This document shows, one piece after another, positions 9,666 through 20,597 of a stretch of DNA of 64,000 bases; within the stretch, counting starts at the first letter, position 1; every line of letters begins with the position of its first letter. This DNA is from Eupeodes corollae. Lineage: Eukaryota > Arthropoda > Insecta > Diptera > Syrphidae. The notes below the pieces were generated by a model. That model had not been told where the DNA came from, searched no databases, and saw only the letters and a program-made list of their open reading frames with translations. A program made the translations under genes and the position numbers. The DNA is taken from contig NC_079147.1 in assembly GCF_945859685.1 (NCBI RefSeq), forward strand, positions 255,802,572 through 255,866,571, given 5' to 3'.

Positions 9666-12204
9666 TTTGAAAGTTCAAATAGCTATAAGATTTGATTAAT
9701 AGTTTTTGGAAAGATATTTAAGTCGATTTTTTTAAAAAATTATGAAAGTGTAAAGCCTTTCATTAAAACCTTGATGATAAAAATATTATGTTAAAGAGAA
9801 CCACTTACGGCTCAAAACTTTATTTTCAAAACTCTTCAAAAACAATTTTTAAGTGTTGTAAAATATTCGGTTTTTGAACTTTTTTATTGACTAACCACTA
9901 ATTTTTAAAAGTTTCGAACGCAGTAAAAGTATTGGATTGCAAAATATTTAAGAACAAATATAGGTGCAAATCGGTCCTAAGGGTTTCAATATTTAAAAAT
10001 TCCAAATTTTTAATATGCGGCTGAAAAAATAATATCTATTATACACTGACAGTATTTGCCTGAAAATTCGTCAAGGGTTAGTAAACTGATGGACGTTCCT
10101 AAAAGTGCAAACAGAATTATTTAGAACATTGTTTAAAGAAGTATCATCAAAGATGTATCATTAATGCAAACCAAAGACCAATTTTCAAACCATTGTGTAG
10201 TGAGCCTTGTTTTAATTTTTTTTAAATTTATTATGCTCCAACAAAATTGACAGCAAAAAACATCCTTGACATTTGAATAGTGCTTTGAATATGATATTTA
10301 AGAGTATACCATTCGTTGAAGTTTTCGGAACTGGTGTAAATGATTTATTGATCAAGCCTTGCCTTCACTCACTTATCTGTCTTCATTTCTGCATCACACA
10401 AAAAAGAGCTTAACAATGTGAGTTCTCTGGGCTTAACTCAACTTTTAAAGAAACAATAATGCAATTCCGATATGCGAAAAATACAAGCGATGTTCGTACA
10501 TATATATTAAGAAACACATCTCTATAAATAATTTAATTAAAAATAAAATTCGCAGCCTAACGAACTGCATCGATGGTCCTCGTGCACGATTGTTCATTTA
10601 ATTCCAATTATCTCCACTGCCTCCGCCACAGCCCCGTAAACCATTCGTTGGGTCCTGCCTTCACCAACTCCAGTATAGTACAGATTGGACGATTTTTCAC
10701 CACTCTAGCACCCCCATCAGCTTAAGAGAATTTCGAATGTTCACTGACATAAACGTGCTGTTGTTAATTGGTATCACACACTTAAAGCTCCAATAAATTC
10801 GTTCCAAAAAAATTGACACGTCCGCGTCCATTCTGCCATTTCGCACCCAAAGTGCGTCGTGGGTCAGAGTGCACCATGAATAATTTTATATAAAATCCTT
10901 TTTTTTTTGTGTCACCATAGTTAACCCATATGGAAATCGTCCCGCGGAAACTTACGCCTGCTGGAGCATCATTTCATTAGCACTCGAAGTTTAATTCCAA
11001 TTGTGATGAAATAATTAAAATTGTTTTCCACACTTCACATGCCAAAAAAATGACGACTATATTCTGACAATTCATAGTCCGAATGGCCGTCATACATATG
11101 TGAGTGTATGAGAGTGAATGAAACTGGCTGATGATAGCCTCACGTTGGGCGCCAATCATTAACCAGGTAACCTGCATTCATTTCATACAACGCACAACAA
11201 ACATTCAATCAGGTGCCGCATGTGATGCAAACTTTGAAACGTGATCATCGTATTTTGGAAATGTCTCAGCGGCCTTGCTGATGATGTTCGAACCGCATCA
11301 CACTTTACAGTTCTGCGACTTCTTTTGCATTAAAAATGAAATTAAATACAGAAAATGCATGCACCAAAAAAAATTCCTTGCACGAAAATTCAATTTTCAG
11401 CACATTAACCAAGAAGAGCGTTGAATATAATATCACCCGCCTGATGAGCGACGCAGACCAACAAACGAACAACGATGACCGGGAAATCATTTCAGCTTTT
11501 ATTTGTGGAAAAAGCCGACCATGTCATCATGATTTCTGAAAAACTTTACACACAGAAATCCTTTTATTATGTAGATATGCAGCAGGTATTTGAGACCAGA
11601 TGCAGCAGTGACAATATTAAAATTGCATTTTTCGCTTAAAATTCCTGCAGTGCGCTCAGATGTGAAAATTCAAAAGATTTCCCAGATAATCGGATGTAAA
11701 ATTGCCGAATGATAATAATGTGGAATACGCCATCAGAAATTTATTTACATATTTCTGAAAAATAGGATTTTTTTTACTGGTGATTATTCTGTTGAAGAGA
11801 AAAAGTAGAAAAAAAGGGACTTTTGGAGTTAGCAAAAATTGTCAACAAATTGTTAGAAACAGGCAAATTTAAAAATAGTTTAAATGCTTCCGAAAAGTCA
11901 TAATGTAAATTTGTAGCTTTTTTGTCACATTAAAAAAGTTTCGCATTCATTGAGATGAATTATGTTTCTTTGATTTTTTTCTCGATTCTCTTGATTATTC
12001 CTTCTATCTTTTTCTCACCTTTCTTAATGGCAGTCAGTTTCTGTGTGGACAAATGTGCAACAATCTTACTTTTTCCAAAACGATGTGAGGGTTTCGTCCA
12101 CTATTCGGCAAGATAAAGAGTTAAACCAAGACATCATCAGCGAACCTCCTGCAAACATACTTCAAGTTAATTAGATGCTTTCGTTCTTCAAGAAAACTTC
12201 TTCT
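9666..12204. other. Non-coding stretch
   Basis: About 9666-10380 is AT-rich low-complexity DNA. About 10380-11750 has higher complexity and moderate GC, with no open frame showing protein motifs; it looks like single-copy host sequence (intergenic, intronic or regulatory). 11750-12200 is AT-rich again. Nothing can be assigned a function. Confidence 0.45.
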
Positions 12205-13296
12205 TCTGAAGCCCATTGTCAAAAACCTGATAGGTCCTTATCATTGTGGTTTTATACCAGGCACCTCCACAGTCGATCAAATATTTACACTACAGCAAAT
12301 CCTGGAAAAACCCAAGAACACCAAATCGACACCCACCATCTTCTCATTGATTTCAAGGCCGCCTATGACAGCATCTACAGGAACGAGCTGTATGGAGCCA
12401 TGTCTAGTTTTGGGATCCTTCACAAATTCACGCTGCTCCATAAAGGTTCAAATAAACTTAACAGAAGCTTTCGATCTCAAAAACGATTTTAGACAAGGTG
12501 ATGCGCTGTCATGCGATTTTTAAACATTGTACTTGAAAGAATAGTGCAGAGCTCACACGTCAACACTAGAGGCACTATCTTTCAAAAGTCTGTCCAATTA
12601 CTGGCATATGCTGATGACATTGACATAATCGGAAGAACTCAGAGTGATGTCAATGGGGCTTTTGTGAGTATTGAGGCAATAATGGGTCTTCAAGAAAGGA
12701 CATACAACACCGACGTCTTGGTCAAAACGTCACCATAGACAGACGTAACTTTCAAGTAGTCAAAGACTTCGTCTACCTATGCTCCGCTGTAAACGCAGAA
12801 AACAACACTAGAGCTGAGATCAAACGCAGAATAACTCTTGCTAACCGCTTTGGACTAAGCAAGGAATTGAGTGGTAAAGTCCTCCCTTGAGGGACCAAAG
12901 TGTTGCTATAAAAGACCTTTATCATCCCCGTCCTGCTATACGGTGCAGAAGCATGGACTATGACAAAAGCAGATGAAAGCGCCTTGGGTCGTTTCGAGAG
13001 AAAAGTTTTTCGTGTAATCTACGGTCCCGTATACATCAGAGGGGAGTGGAGGAGAAGATGGAACGACAAACTATACGGGCTGTAAAGCGACGTAGACTTA
13101 GCCAAAAGGTAAGTGTCCAACGACTAAGATGGCTGGGTCACGTAGAGCAAATGGAAACCAATGCTCCGGCTCGGAAAGTCTTCGAATCCACGCCCACAGA
13201 ACAGCGCAGTAGCTGAAGACCGCGGATCAGGTGGAACGCACAAGTGGAAAATGACCTCTCCCACTTGAAGAGCGAAACTGGAGACATCAAGCTAGC
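12205..13296 (+). mobile_element. RTE-type LINE, 5'-truncated and broken
   Basis: Close relative of the copy at 1-2298. It starts inside the RT fingers at the equivalent of its position ~1138, and carries motif A IDFKAAYDSIY (about 12349-12381), motif C LAYADDIDIIGR (about 12602-12640), a shortened thumb, the LGRFERKVFRVIYG segment and the HVEQME segment. Frameshifts occur near 12480, 12690, 12860 and 13090. The 3' end is lost where a 170-repeat element begins in the RNWRHQAS codons near 13296. Confidence 0.85.
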
Positions 13297-14548
13297 TACC
13301 CACACTGATAACTTCCCATCCCGTCTGTCGATTTGCCTTGCTTAAAAGTTTGCCTATAAGTACTCGTATCAATTTTTTCCAAATTTGCGTACTATTTTGT
13401 GTAGATTTTATTTTTTATGAAAAAAGGGACTATTGGATTTTTATATAAAAATTACTGAATATCGAAAACAATATTTTTTCTGTGAAATAAAATAAGTTTG
13501 AAGCCAATATTTTTAATTTTTGAAAAGCTATTTGAGTCAAAAGTAAATTTTTACCAACTTTTGTTAAATTTTTTTTAGGTTTCTAATTTTTTGTATAAAA
13601 ACTGTCAATTCGATTTTTTTCAAAATTTTACTGAATGTTAACAACAATATTTTTTGAAAGATTAAAGTAGTTTAAAACCAATGTCTACAATTTTTGAAAA
13701 TATATTTGAGTCGAAAATCAATTTTTAACAACTTTTATAAATTTTTTTGTAGGTTTTTATTTTTTGTAAAAAAAAAACAGTCAATACGATTTTTCTCAAC
13801 ATCTTTCAGAATGTTGAAAACAATATTTCTTATGAAATAAAATAAGTTCGAAGCCTAAATTTCCAGTTTTTGAAGAGATATTTAAATCGATATTCAATTG
13901 TTATACCAACTTTGAGTAATGTTTTTTTTTAGATTTTTATTTTTTTTTTTAAACTCTCAATTCGATTTTTCACAAAATTTTATCAGATTTTAAAAACATT
14001 ATTCTCAGTTGCTCAAAATTGTTTTGGAGATCAAATCATGTTTTAGTCGTAAAATTTTGGACGTGGCAAATTTTTTTTTACAGTTTTTTTGATTTATAAA
14101 AAAAACCGTTATATAGATTTTTTTTCAAAAAATATACTTCTTTAAGATCACGTTACAGTATATTATATAAAATTTAAATCAAGTCTCTAGCGTTTTTGGT
14201 TCGTAAGATATTTAGGGTTAACCAAAATGTTGACCTTTTTTTTAAACTGCTATGGTAAAAAAACCATCCACGCAATTTTCTTGAGAGCCCTTTCTGCATC
14301 TTTCTGCCTTATTATCTGTATAACAAAATTTATTTGAAGTCGATATCTCTTCTGGTTCTTGAGCTATGGACGACGAAAAAAAAGTCGAGAACGCACGGAC
14401 GTACGAACGTACGTACACACGCACTCACAGACATCTTTCTAAAAATCTTTTATTTCGACTCTAGGGACCTTAAAACGTCGAGAAATGTCAAAATTTTAAA
14501 TTTGACAAATCGGACCCATTACAATTACTCCCTATGGGAAGTTAATAA
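13297..14548 (+). mobile_element. 170-repeat element, copy 1 (Helentron/DINE-like candidate)
   Basis: Non-coding repeat with a fixed plan shared by four long copies. The head is ACCCACACTGATAACTTCCC followed by CCGTCTGTCGATTTG. The core is diverged tandem units of about 175 bp (anchor AAAACAATATT recurs near 13464, 13640, 13814 and 13991). A 3' unique segment contains TTGAGAGCCCTTTCTGCATC and an ACGTACG-rich patch. The end is a hairpin, AACTTCCTATGGGAAGTT in sister copies, followed by AATAA. The head motif TAACTTCCCAT is the inverted complement of one arm of the terminal hairpin. It is inserted in RTE coding sequence. No protein is encoded. Confidence 0.75.
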
Positions 14549-14964
14549 AGCTATCCAAAGGAAAAAGCTTTGAACGAACTAGTTAAATACACAAACGATT
14601 GTTTTCGTTAAGTATTCTTTCAAGTATTTTTCATTTCCTTCCTGTCTTGGGATGAATCACAGGGTTTTTGACCAATCAAATGGCATTTAAATCTTTGTAG
14701 ACACATTTATTTTACAGGATTATTTTTAAATCTTATATATGTATGTACTTTTTGAAATAGATTCTTTGCATACTGGAGCATGTTCGTACGACCCAGTCGT
14801 GCATTGAATTTTTAAATATTTTGATCATTTTCATATTAATCATTATTTTTATTAAGAAAATGATTTGTAACGATATTACAAATTCGATATTTAAATACAT
14901 TTTATACATCATATAAAATCATTATTAAAACATTATTAATTTAAAACTTAAATTATTTCAAATT
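14549..14964. other. AT-rich spacer
   Basis: No gene or recognised repeat. It follows the C-terminal end of the minus-strand gypsy pol and so may contain untranslated DNA or a decayed long terminal repeat of that element; I could not define any LTR boundary. Confidence 0.35.
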
Positions 14965-15836
14965 TCATTGATTTTTGAAACATAAAATGAAAAGGTAATA
15001 AGCATGATCTGGCGAAGCAACACCCTCGTATGGAACACGGGAAAGCTGTAAATTGTCGATATTTCTAATTAAATACCTATTATTTGGAAGGATTTTAACA
15101 ATTTTAAAAGGGCCTTTATATTTTAGCAATAACTTTTTGTTGATACCTGTCGGCTTTATATTCGTGGTTTTTCTTATGTCGTTTATCGAAATAATTTTTG
15201 TTTGCCTCTTGGTTTCGAAGATTGCTTTCACTTGCTTTTTGTCTCACATGTTCTAAGTCTCTTTTTTCTTCACTAAAAATGTTTTGATCTAGTTGTGGTC
15301 GAATGTTATCATTAATTTCACCCTTTTGTGGAACACACTTGGGCTAAAACCTGTGCTCCTGTTCTCAGTGTTATTTAAAGCGAATTCGATTTTGTTGAGA
15401 TGTTTGGACCAGTCTCCGGGTTCCATCGCACACTCTTTAGAAAGCCTAGGAGTGATGCTTCTATTGATACGCTCTACTTGCTGTATGTTTTGTTTTGGGA
15501 CAACATTTTTTGAAGTCCTCCGAAGTAAAACAGGTACCTCTGTCGGATATAATTCACGTAGGCTTACTATAGACTGCAAAGTAATGTTCGAAGCATTTAA
15601 TCACCTCGTTTGTGCTCTTAACCACAAAGAGCTAAGAATACTTGGAACAGCCATCAACAACTAAAAAAATATGCTTTTTATTGTTTCGTACACCGGAAGG
15701 TAGTGGACCATAATGGTCAATGTGAAGGGTCCCAAAGGGTTTGTTTCCCTTGTGTATGTTGTTCAAAATTCCTTCGGTTTTTCCAGTTGGCGGGGAGAAG
15801 TACATGGATTTTAAGCAGTTTTTTATATAATTTTTG
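14965..15836 (-). pseudogene. Ty3/gypsy-type integrase, partial and frameshifted
   Basis: Minus-strand remains of an LTR-retrotransposon integrase. From the right: the end of the zinc-binding domain (NCLKSMYFSPPTGKTEG), the start of the catalytic core with GTLHIDHYGPLPSG (first catalytic Asp) and HIFLVVDGCSKY, then QVERINRSITPRLS and a segment ending LNNTENRSTGFSPSV, then the C-terminal GPFKIVKILPNNRYLIRN with a stop at 14965. There are at least two frameshifts (near 15632 and 15240). The N-terminal His residues of the zinc domain are missing because the 170-repeat element at 15837-17433 interrupts the gene with some loss of sequence. Confidence 0.85.
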
Positions 15837-15957
15837 ACTTCCCATAGGAAGTTGTAATGGGGCCGATTTGTCAAATTGAAAATTTTGACATTTCTCGACG
15901 TTTTTAAGGTCCCTAGAGTCGAAATAAAAGATTTTTAGAAAGATGTCTGTGCGTGCG

Positions 15958-16024
15958 TGTGTACGTACGTTCGTACGTTCGTACGTCCGTACGTCCGTAC
16001 GTCCGTACGTCCGTACGTTCGCGA
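15958..16024. repeat. GTACGTCC/GTACGTTC octamer array
   Basis: Seven to eight tandem octamers alternating GTACGTTC and GTACGTCC inside the 170-repeat element. Other copies have only a short ACGTACG patch at the same place (for example about 14398-14420), so the array expanded here. Confidence 0.8.
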
Positions 16025-16208
16025 CGTTTTTTCGTCGTCCATAGCTCAAGAACCAGAAGAGATATCGATGTCAAATAAATTTTGTTTTACAGATAATACG
16101 GCAGAAAGATGCAGAAAAAAGGTGATTATATTGGTTAACCCTAAATATCTTACGAACCAAAAATGCTAGAGACTTAAAGTAAATTTTATATAATAAACTG
16201 TAAAGTGA

Positions 16209-16620
16209 TACCAAACAAATATATGTAAGTTTGTTGCCATCTTATCCACAAACTTAGCCACCATAATAACTACTTTTGCCAGATCTCTTCTACCGTCTCG
16301 ACACTTTTGCTAAAACACTGTACATATTTACATCTAGTATTTAGGATTTTACTTTTCAATATTAATATTTTATTATTTTATACTAATTTTCAATCGTATG
16401 TAAATTGTTCAATAAGTAGTATCAAAGATATCAAAGCCGACATAATTGTTGATTTAGGTATGTTTATTAATATTATTCTTGTTGTTATGTTTTTGTTAAT
16501 AATGTTTTTATTTGTTAATTTAACTATAAAATATAGTTCTTTACTGCATCAACTTGTGTCTTACAATCAAATTATTGGAATCATTCTTATTCTATAATCG
16601 AAGTTTCAAGCCAAACAGTT
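16209..16620. other. AT-rich insert inside the 170-repeat element
   Basis: About 410 bp absent from the other three long copies, lying between the ACTGTAAAGTGAT segment and the resumption of the element near 16620. Its plus-strand open frame (16307-16597) is hydrophobic only because of AT-rich codons and I do not regard it as a gene. I recognise no terminal repeats. Confidence 0.45.
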
Positions 16621-17433
16621 GAAATTTACATATATTTTTTGGAAAAATTCTATTTAACGGTTTTTTTATAAATCAAAAAAACTGAAAAAAAAATTTGTCA
16701 TCCAAAATTTTAAGACTAAAATATGATTTCATCTCCAAAAAAATTTTGTGCAACGAAGAATAATGTTTTTGAAATCTGATACAATTTTGAGAAAAATCGA
16801 ATTGACAGTTTTTTTATAAAAAATAAAAACCTAAAAATAAAATGTATAAAAGTTGGTAAAAATTGATTTTCGACTCAAATATCTTTTCAAAAATTTAAAA
16901 TATTGGCTTCAAACTAATTTTATCTTTCAGAAAATATTGTTGTTAACATTCAGTAAATTTTAAAAAAAAAATCGAATTGAAAATTGAACAAAAATTAACA
17001 AAAGTTGGCAAAAATTGATTTTTAACTCACATATCTTTTTAATTTTTTTTCTAATATTCGCTTTAAACTAATTTTATCTTATAAGAAATATTGTTTTCAA
17101 CATTCGGTAAAATTTTGAAAAAAAAAACGAATTGACAGTTTTTTTATAAAAAATAAAACTGTAAAAAGAATAATACTAAAACTTGATAAAAATTTACTTA
17201 CGACTCAAATAGCTTTTTAAAAATTAAAAATATTGGCTTCAAACTTATTTTATTTCACAGAAAATGTTGTTTTCGATATTCATTAATTTGTATAAAAAAA
17301 TTCAACAGTCCGTTTTTTCATAAAAAATAAAATCTACAAAAAATAGTACGCAAATCATAAACATATAGACAAACTTTTAAGCAAGACAAATCGACAGACG
17401 GGATGGGAAGTTATCAGTGTGGGTCGCATCCCA

Positions 17434-17992
17434 GCCTCTTGTTTTTGTAATGTAAGCGTTAATGATCTGCAGTCGGTAACAACTTTGAATTCTATACCAG
17501 TTAAATATATCTTAAATCGCCTTAATGCATATATACTAGCGAGTGTTTCCAACTCATATGAATGATATTTGGTTTCTGGTGGTTTTGCCCGCTTAGAAAA
17601 GAGGAAAATTGGATAAAACAGTTAATGGTTTTGGCGCTAAAGCAAAACAGCACCGAAACCCATACTGCTTGCATCACAATGCAACTCGGTTTCGGCTTGA
17701 GGATTATAGATAACCAGTAAAGGGAAATTGAAAAGCTTTGGCTTTAAATTTTGAAATACTATTAATTCTTTTTTACCAAAAACAAAAGGAACATTACGTC
17801 TCAGTAGATCGTATAATGTTTTCGAAAAAGTTGAAAAATGTCAAAATAAGAGCATAAGCCTAAAACCGAATGTAGGTTTTAACATTGGTGGGTATTGGAA
17901 AATCTGCAACCGCTTTTAACTCTTCAGAATTTGGCCCTATACCGTTTGCCGATACGTCGTAACCCAAACATTTGATCTTCTCGTGAGAAAAC
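17434..17992 (-). pseudogene. Ty3/gypsy-type reverse transcriptase / RNase H, partial
   Basis: Minus-strand gypsy pol upstream of the integrase. Visible are the RT palm end and connection (KIKCLGYDVSANGIGPNSEE, then AVADFPIPTNVKTY), VPFVFGKKELIVFQNLKPK, the RNase H start NPQAETELHCDASSMGFGAV with its catalytic Asp, and YELETLASIYALRRFKIYL and VVTDCRSLTLTL of RNase H. The frame shifts at least twice. The right side disappears into a 200-bp assembly gap, and the left side is cut by the 170-repeat element just after QKQEAG. Confidence 0.85.
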
Positions 17993-18192
17993 NNNNNNNN
18001 NNNNNNNNNNNNNNNNNNNNNNNNNNNNNNNNNNNNNNNNNNNNNNNNNNNNNNNNNNNNNNNNNNNNNNNNNNNNNNNNNNNNNNNNNNNNNNNNNNNN
18101 NNNNNNNNNNNNNNNNNNNNNNNNNNNNNNNNNNNNNNNNNNNNNNNNNNNNNNNNNNNNNNNNNNNNNNNNNNNNNNNNNNNNNNNNNNNN
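17993..18192. other. Assembly gap, 200 N
   Basis: A run of exactly 200 N, presumably a fixed-size scaffolding gap, so the true distance between the gypsy fragment and the Tc1 transposase is unknown. Confidence 0.99.
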
Positions 18193-18201
18193 AAATATTG
18201 T

Positions 18202-19051
18202 TTAATTTTTTGTCGAATAACCAGGGTTATCAATTACACATTGCAATCTTCTGGGCATAGAGCTAACCAAATCTTCGCAAACTGTTATTGGAATCGATTT
18301 CCAAACATCCTGAATTTCTTGGAATAAATTAGACACATTACCAATTTTTTGTAGCTCATTTTTATTTTTAGGTTTTCTATCGGGTTAAGATCCACGGTAC
18401 ACGACAGCCAGTCCAAAAGAGTGATGGAGTTGTCTTCAAACCATTTTTTAGTGTAACTGGCGTGTGCTTTGGATAGTTGTCTAGTTGAAGTTTCCATTCA
18501 ATGGGTATGTTTTCTTCCGCGTACGGCAATATTGAATCCTGTCCATATGACCCTAAATTTTTTTGAACGGGCCAACTCCACACTAAGACATTGCTCCCCA
18601 GATATTAATACTGCAACGACCATGCTTGAAAATGGGGCGAATGTACCTTGGATTATATTCTTGGGATCTCGGACGGCGAACACAAGCTTTTCCATCAGAA
18701 TCAATACTATTAATCCAAAGAGTCCAGCTTCGCGCAACCTTCTTTTGACAGTGTCTATAGGCGGTTCACTATCTGTTTTACCAAACACTGCCTTCCTAAT
18801 TTCCCTCGCAGTTGCAAAAGGGTTTTTTTTTGCTTACAATTAGTGCATCTTCTCTATGAGAGATTGATTTTAGTCTCCGCTTTCGTGGTGTTTTTTCTAT
18901 TGTGTTATTTTTTTGAAATACTGAACAGCATTAAATTCCATCTTCTTTGAACATTTTAAAATGTTAGAAATCCCTATAAAATTTTCCTTCTTTATGATGG
19001 CTCGAAATTTCTCGTCCAATATTTACGTCACATGATTTTTTTTCCCCATTT
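18202..19051 (-). pseudogene. Tc1-like transposase, inactive
   Basis: Minus-strand Tc1/mariner-superfamily transposase. It begins MGKKNHVT at about 19051 and ends SMPRRLQCVIDNPGYSTKN before a TAA at 18202, so both natural termini are visible. The length, about 850 bp, is shorter than a typical ~340-residue Tc1 protein. The second catalytic Asp is kept in LQLDNYPKHT and the Glu in DLNPIENL, but the first Asp block (normally like WTDESKF) reads LWINSIDSDGKAC. In-frame stops and at least three frameshifts are present. It would have cut and pasted DNA at TA sites. Inverted ends were not found; the 3' one would fall in or beyond the assembly gap. Confidence 0.87.
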
Positions 19052-19369
19052 TGATGACCGAACTAAACAATTAAAATTCAACTGTCGAACAAACTAGATA
19101 CAAAAGTGTAGCTTTCAGTAGCATGCAATGCCCAAAAATAACTTTTTAATCTTGAAAGTCTTCAAATAAGGTTCGTTTCTAATTATATGCACGATCGATT
19201 TTGTGGTTTTGTGCTTAATGCTTTGCTTAATGAAAAAATAACGGTGCCCTATGTTACTATTATGATTTTATAGTAAAGTTGGCTAGATTTCAATGCAAAA
19301 GAAAAAACAAAGATGGCCGTATTTATTTAAAGAATCGGAAGTCGAAGTTTGACCTGAGTGCACGGCACT

Positions 19370-19503
19370 GTACTTACACATCCAGGCACAGACATCTCTC
19401 TAAAAACTTTTTATTTTGAGACCTTGAAACGTCGATAAATGTCACACATTTCAATTTGACAAATCTGATCGATTACAATACCTTCCTATGGGAAGTTAAT
19501 AAC
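19370..19503 (+). repeat. 170-repeat element, 3' end fragment
   Basis: Only the last ~130 bp of the element: CAGACATCTCTCTAAAAAC, GACCTTGAAACGTCGA, TTTCAATTTGACAAATC and the terminal hairpin CCTTCCTATGGGAAGTTAAT. The head and tandem core are absent. Confidence 0.75.
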
Positions 19504-20597
19504 ATTTGATGATTAAGGATTGATATTTGTTTGCAAAATTCAATATCTCAATAACAGACCAATGTGTTTTAAAGGAATTATAAATACAAGACTTAAACGT
19601 AAACCTGTCTTTATAGACTCTTAATATATGCATACCAAAAATATTAAAAAAAAAAAAAAAAAAAATTGAATCATTCAAAAAATGTAGGTAAATTAAACTT
19701 TTAACTCTTACTCAACGTAAGGGCTCAAAGCGTTGTCTCTCCGATAACATCCTTCGGTCAATGCAGCCCCAAAATGCTTTGACGGGTATGTGAGTAACGT
19801 ATCTATGTAAATGCATTCACTCGCACAACTTTAACGAACACATCCTTTGAAATACAATGCCAGCATATGACTTATAGTTTTAGGGTAGCTTTCAATTTTA
19901 CGTGTAATCAAAACGTTTGACAAATTTAAAACATTAAAAAAGTTGTTTTGAATGTTTAATTAGAACCAATCAAAGGACATAGGCATTGAAGTTAGAAGAA
20001 TTTTATGAAATTTTGTATTCAACTCAAAAAAGGACAGCAACTTTTTTTTAGGGTGCATTTATAACATTTGACATTAAAAATACTTCTCTAAAAACGATTT
20101 TTAGATCTAAGGAAAATATGAATTTAATCTCTGCAACACTCTTTTTTCGAGTCTGGTTAATATGCAAAATTCTTATCTTTGAAATAAATGAGCTAACTAT
20201 TTGGGACTTCTGGTTTTGTTTAAGCTATTGTTCCCAATTTTTTTTTTAATCAATAGCCACAAAACAAAATTGTTAAATATACATTACTAGATACATAGAT
20301 AGAGCCTTTGGAAAACAGGTATTTTATGTGGAAATTTTGTTTTAATTTTTAATCTTTCCGACTCTTTCGCTCTTTTAAAACTCATGGTTCTGATAACAAT
20401 TATTATTTTTCTTTTTGACAGGAGGAAATGTTCAAGAGACACTTGGCAGTATTTAACACCAAGTAGTGTGGGGCTTTTAACCACTAAAACCACCTCTTCA
20501 TCAGGAGCAATCTTGAAGGATCAACTTTTGATTTTTCTTTCTTAGTTTTGTACTATCACTTTGGGGTAAGTTTAAACTTTCAATACTTTCCCATGTT
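19504..20597. other. AT-rich stretch without genes
   Basis: Low-complexity DNA with an A run at about 19645-19665. The segment around 20420-20510 resembles untranslated sequence rather than coding. I cannot assign it. Confidence 0.4.

Larger units (their letters stand above)
15837..17433 (-). mobile_element. 170-repeat element, copy 2, inserted in gypsy pol
   Basis: Same element as 13297-14548 in the opposite orientation. On the minus strand it runs from the head GGGATGCGACCCACACTGAT (about 17433) through several 165-177-bp units to the terminal hairpin CTTCCTATGGGAAGT (about 15837). Two copy-specific features are an expanded 8-bp repeat of the GTACGTCC type at about 15960-16020 and an unrelated AT-rich insert at about 16209-16620. 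Gypsy RNase H lies on one side and gypsy integrase on the other, both on the minus strand. Confidence 0.75.

Noticed and set aside
15293..15664. Plus-strand 123-residue open frame
   Set aside because: Antisense shadow of the gypsy integrase.
16307..16597. Open frame coding a hydrophobic 96-residue membrane-like protein
   Set aside because: The hydrophobicity follows from AT-rich codons; it lies in a non-coding insert within a repeat.
18469..18843. Plus-strand open frame of 124 residues
   Set aside because: It is the antisense reading of the Tc1 transposase, which has clear conserved blocks on the minus strand.
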